This document shows positions 6,841 through 8,455 of a stretch of 8,455 nt of DNA, in pieces. The DNA lies in assembly GCA_017390825.1 (NCBI GenBank), contig JAFPAK010000161.1, forward strand, positions 1 to 8,455, read 5' to 3'. Every line of letters begins with the position of its first letter. Positions within the stretch are counted from its first letter, which is position 1. Under the pieces are notes generated by a model. The model did no database searches. It worked only from the letters and a program-made list of their open reading frames with translations, and was not told the origin of the DNA. Source of the stretch: Clostridia bacterium. GTDB taxonomy: Bacteria > Bacillota_A > Clostridia > Oscillospirales > Acutalibacteraceae. The translations under genes and the position numbers were made by a program.

Positions 6841-6865
6841 GCTTTCGTTTATTGGTTGTTTTTGA

Positions 6866-7051
6866 TTAGTCGTTGTCAACTGCTACAACCTGTCTGCCTT
6901 TGTAATATCCGCAATTTTTGCAAAGTCTGTGCGGTCTGATAAGATCACCGCAGTTAGGGCACTTTGTAAGAGTCGGTGCAGAAAGCTTCCAAACATTGGA
7001 ACGTCTTTTGTCTCTTCTTGTTGAAGAAACTCTTCTCTTCGGTACTGCCAT
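6866..7051 (-). CDS. rpmF: Large ribosomal subunit protein bL32
   Basis: The 61-residue product begins MAVPKRRVSSTRRDKRR, the typical basic N-terminus of bL32. It carries a four-cysteine zinc ribbon, CPNC (31-34) and CKNC (44-47), between PTLTK and GYYKGRQV. The zinc-binding (C+) form is present with all four cysteines. A strong ribosome binding site, AAGGAGGT (7061-7068), lies 9 bases before the ATG. It follows yceD by 31 bases, a pairing conserved across many bacteria, and should share the promoter at 7625-7653. A hairpin terminator lies just downstream. In many Firmicutes plsX and fatty-acid genes follow rpmF; here the radical-SAM/der block does. Confidence 0.97.
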   Translation of the reverse strand: MAVPKRRVSSTRRDKRRSNVWKLSAPTLTKCPNCGDLIRPHRLCKNCGYYKGRQVVAVDND

Positions 7052-7082
7052 TGTTAAGGCACCTCCTTAATTTTACTATATA

Positions 7083-7574
7083 TTAGTTGAAGAAATCGTC
7101 TAATACAGCAAGCCGCGGATCAATTTCCTTTTCGCAGATACAATTCTCGTAATTCAGCATTTTACCACATCCGGCACAAATTCCTTTGCAATCCTCACGG
7201 CAGAGGAATACAAACGGAAGATTTAAAACGATGTCGGTGCGTACAAGCTCGTCAATATCCAGCTGCATGTTTTCAGCGATAATGAATTCCTCATCATCCT
7301 CATTGGATATTTCCTGCACGATGATATGCTCCAGCTCGCATGACATATCCTCACTGTGAGGCTCGGCACAGCGGTCGCAAGGTGCTGAGTACTCGTAATA
7401 AGCGGTACCGATAAGCTTTACAATGCCTGCTGTGTTTTTGACTGCACCCTCAAACCTTACCGGTTTTTTTATCGGGTGGATGCCTGCTTGCTCAAAATCG
7501 GACATATCAAATTGCAGCTCTACTTGGAGCGATTTTTTCTTTTCAGAAAAAATCTCACGCAGATCAAGAATCAT
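7083..7574 (-). CDS. yceD: YceD family protein (DUF177), 23S rRNA accumulation
   Basis: A 163-residue DUF177/YceD protein; family members have been linked to 23S rRNA accumulation. The middle holds the conserved pair CDRC (66-69). The acidic centre (EISNEDDEEF) and LDIDELVRTDIVLNLP (105-120) are family-like. The C-terminal part carries LCREDCKGICAGCGKMLNYENC with further cysteines at 125, 129, 133, 136, 145 and 147, probably metal-binding. It ends DPRLAVLDDFFN, matching the family's DPRLA-x-L ending. The start ATG at 7574 has GGAGG 6 bases upstream. It is the first gene of a two-gene operon with rpmF, behind a near-consensus promoter and a short leader hairpin. The molecular role is not well established; metal binding is inferred from the cysteine pattern. 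Confidence 0.92.
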   Translation of the reverse strand: MILDLREIFSEKKKSLQVELQFDMSDFEQAGIHPIKKPVRFEGAVKNTAGIVKLIGTAYYEYSAPCDRCAEPHSEDMSCELEHIIVQEISNEDDEEFIIAENMQLDIDELVRTDIVLNLPFVFLCREDCKGICAGCGKMLNYENCICEKEIDPRLAVLDDFFN

Positions 7575-7586
7575 ACTAAACCTCCG

Positions 7587-7608
7587 AAAAGGCGCAACAA
7601 TGCCTTTT
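7587..7608 (-). promoter_or_regulatory. Leader hairpin before yceD
   Basis: On the minus strand AAAAGGC and GCCTTTT form a perfect 7-bp stem with an 8-base loop, directly before the GGAGG of yceD. It lies within the predicted 44-base 5' leader. It could affect translation or mRNA stability of yceD-rpmF, or act as a weak attenuator. Only the structure is seen. Confidence 0.4.
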
Positions 7609-7624
7609 TGACGTCACAAAAAAC

Positions 7625-7653
7625 ATTATACTTTGAAGAAAGTCATTTGTCAA
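7625..7653 (-). promoter_or_regulatory. Near-perfect sigma-A promoter of yceD-rpmF
   Basis: The minus strand has TTGACA (7648-7653), a 17-base spacer and TATAAT (7625-7630), matching both consensus hexamers exactly. The predicted transcription start is near 7618, about 44 bases before the yceD ATG. The strength suits constitutive expression of a ribosomal protein gene. Confidence 0.9.
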
Positions 7654-7710
7654 CACTTTTTTATGTAAAATGTTCGGGAATTGATATTTGAGCACGATTG
7701 GTGATAGAGA

Positions 7711-7743
7711 AATCATAACCGTCAGGAGGTGACGGTTATGATT
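7711..7743 (-). terminator. Perfect 14-bp hairpin after the ABC permease gene
   Basis: Plus-strand aatcataaccgtca (7711-7724) and tgacggttatgatt (7730-7743) are exact reverse complements around the 5-base loop ggagg. It starts 6 bases past the permease stop codon, which suits a terminator. The following minus-strand run, TTTCTCTATC, is only weakly T-rich, so it may also protect the mRNA 3' end. Confidence 0.65.
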
Positions 7744-7749
7744 CTTATT

Positions 7750-8455
7750 TTATCCCTTTACTGCACCGCCGGTGACACCTTCTACATAGAATCGCTGAAG
7801 AGCGATAAACAGAACCGTTATCGGTATAGCTATAAGCACACTGCCTGCGGCAAACTGTGTAAAGTATTTATCAATAAGCTCACGGCTCAGCATGGTGTAA
7901 AGTCCGACTGCCACAGTATATTTGTCGTAGTTATCACCCATTATAACACGTGCAAAGATAAAATCTGCCCACGGTGCCATAAATGCGGTCATTGCGGTAT
8001 ATACTATCATTGGCTGTGACAGAGGCAGCGTGACCTTGTAAAAGATCTGCGCCGCATTTGCACCGTCTATTCGTGCCGCTTCGTCAAGCGAACGGGGGAC
8101 TGTGTCGAAAAAGCCTTTTGCCACATAAAAAGATAAGCCTGCTGAGCCTGAATACACCAACACAAGAGCTAAAAGGCTTTGTGTAAGTCCCACCGTTTTA
8201 AGAACATAGTATACGGCTATCATAGACATAAATGCCGGGAACATTCCCAGTACCAACGCAATATTCATATAGGATTTGCGAAGCCTGAATCGAAGCCGTG
8301 ACATAGCGTAGGCAACCGAGAGTGTGAGCACAGTTGTGATAAGGCAAGAAAATACTGCTACGATAAGCGTATTTAAAAACCATTTTCCATAGGAAAAAAG
8401 CTGCGTTTCGGTAAAGAGACGTATATAATTATCAAGCGTGTAGCTTTTGGGAAAA
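7750..8455 (-). CDS. Sugar ABC transporter permease, MalG type (5' end outside window)
   Basis: The frame is open to the window edge, giving 234 residues and a TAA stop at 7750-7752; the first roughly 40-50 residues are missing. It is an inner-membrane subunit of a carbohydrate importer of the MalG/CUT1 group. The visible part starts FPKSYTLDNYIRLFTET, then a membrane segment with the NTL motif (WFLNTLIVAVFSCLITT). The EAA loop that contacts the ATPase is complete: EAARIDGANAAQIFYKVTLP (125-144 of the visible part). It ends FYVEGVTGGAVKG, the usual C-terminus of this group. A GTG at 8331 is an internal codon, not the start, because conserved sequence continues upstream. The partner permease, binding protein and sugar cannot be told from this window. 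It is followed by a strong hairpin, so it is the last gene of its operon. Confidence 0.93.
   Translation of the reverse strand, partial: FPKSYTLDNYIRLFTETQLFSYGKWFLNTLIVAVFSCLITTVLTLSVAYAMSRLRFRLRKSYMNIALVLGMFPAFMSMIAVYYVLKTVGLTQSLLALVLVYSGSAGLSFYVAKGFFDTVPRSLDEAARIDGANAAQIFYKVTLPLSQPMIVYTAMTAFMAPWADFIFARVIMGDNYDKYTVAVGLYTMLSRELIDKYFTQFAAGSVLIAIPITVLFIALQRFYVEGVTGGAVKG

Noticed and set aside
6874..6879. TTGACA inside the end of rpmF as a -35 box for the radical-SAM gene
   Set aside because: No acceptable -10 element lies 16-19 bases downstream, and the hairpin terminator would intervene.
7729..8019. Plus-strand frame preceded by ggaggt and an ATG
   Set aside because: The apparent ribosome binding site is the loop of the 14-bp hairpin and the frame is antisense to the permease gene; the translation has no family features.
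8329..8331. GTG as the start of the ABC permease
   Set aside because: The same frame continues upstream to the window edge with typical MalG-type sequence (YTLDNYIRLF, FLNTLIVAV), so the gene is cut by the window and not started there.

Overview
The window is a stretch of a low-to-moderate-GC Firmicutes chromosome, most likely a gut or rumen Clostridia of the Ruminococcaceae/Oscillospiraceae type. This rests on the strong AAGGAGG ribosome binding sites, the clostridial order of a DUF512 radical-SAM gene followed by der, plsY and gpsA, and a secreted multidomain protein with a Thr/Pro linker. Every gene I can support lies on the minus strand, so transcription runs from high to low coordinates. 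No tRNA, rRNA, CRISPR array or insertion sequence was seen, and no gene-free stretch exceeds 300 bases. The two longest gaps, 1811-1984 and 7575-7749, hold promoters and terminators.

Read in the direction of transcription: (1) 8455-7750 is the 3' part of a MalG-type sugar ABC transporter permease, ending in a perfect 14-bp hairpin at 7711-7743. (2) A near-consensus sigma-A promoter at 7625-7653 drives yceD and rpmF (bL32), which end at a hairpin around 6801-6840. (3) A tight housekeeping block follows: DUF512/PDZ radical-SAM protein, der, plsY, gpsA, ybaK. Junctions are 13 bases, a 4-base stop/start overlap, 7 bases and an 8-base overlap, and the block ends at a terminator at 1941-1978. It joins ribosome assembly (Der), synthesis of lysophosphatidic acid (GpsA makes glycerol-3-phosphate, PlsY acylates it) and translation quality control (YbaK). 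(4) A separate unit with its own promoter (1849-1877) encodes a 550-residue secreted protein, followed 18 bases later by a 42-codon peptide gene with its own ribosome binding site.

The least ordinary part is unit 4. It pairs a secreted protein having two carbohydrate-binding-like beta domains and an unnamed C-terminal domain with a tiny acidic peptide. Upstream of its promoter lie two tandem 10-bp direct repeats and a 12-bp inverted copy that look like regulator sites. The remainder is a well-conserved core region, with small points of interest in start codons, overlaps and leader structures.
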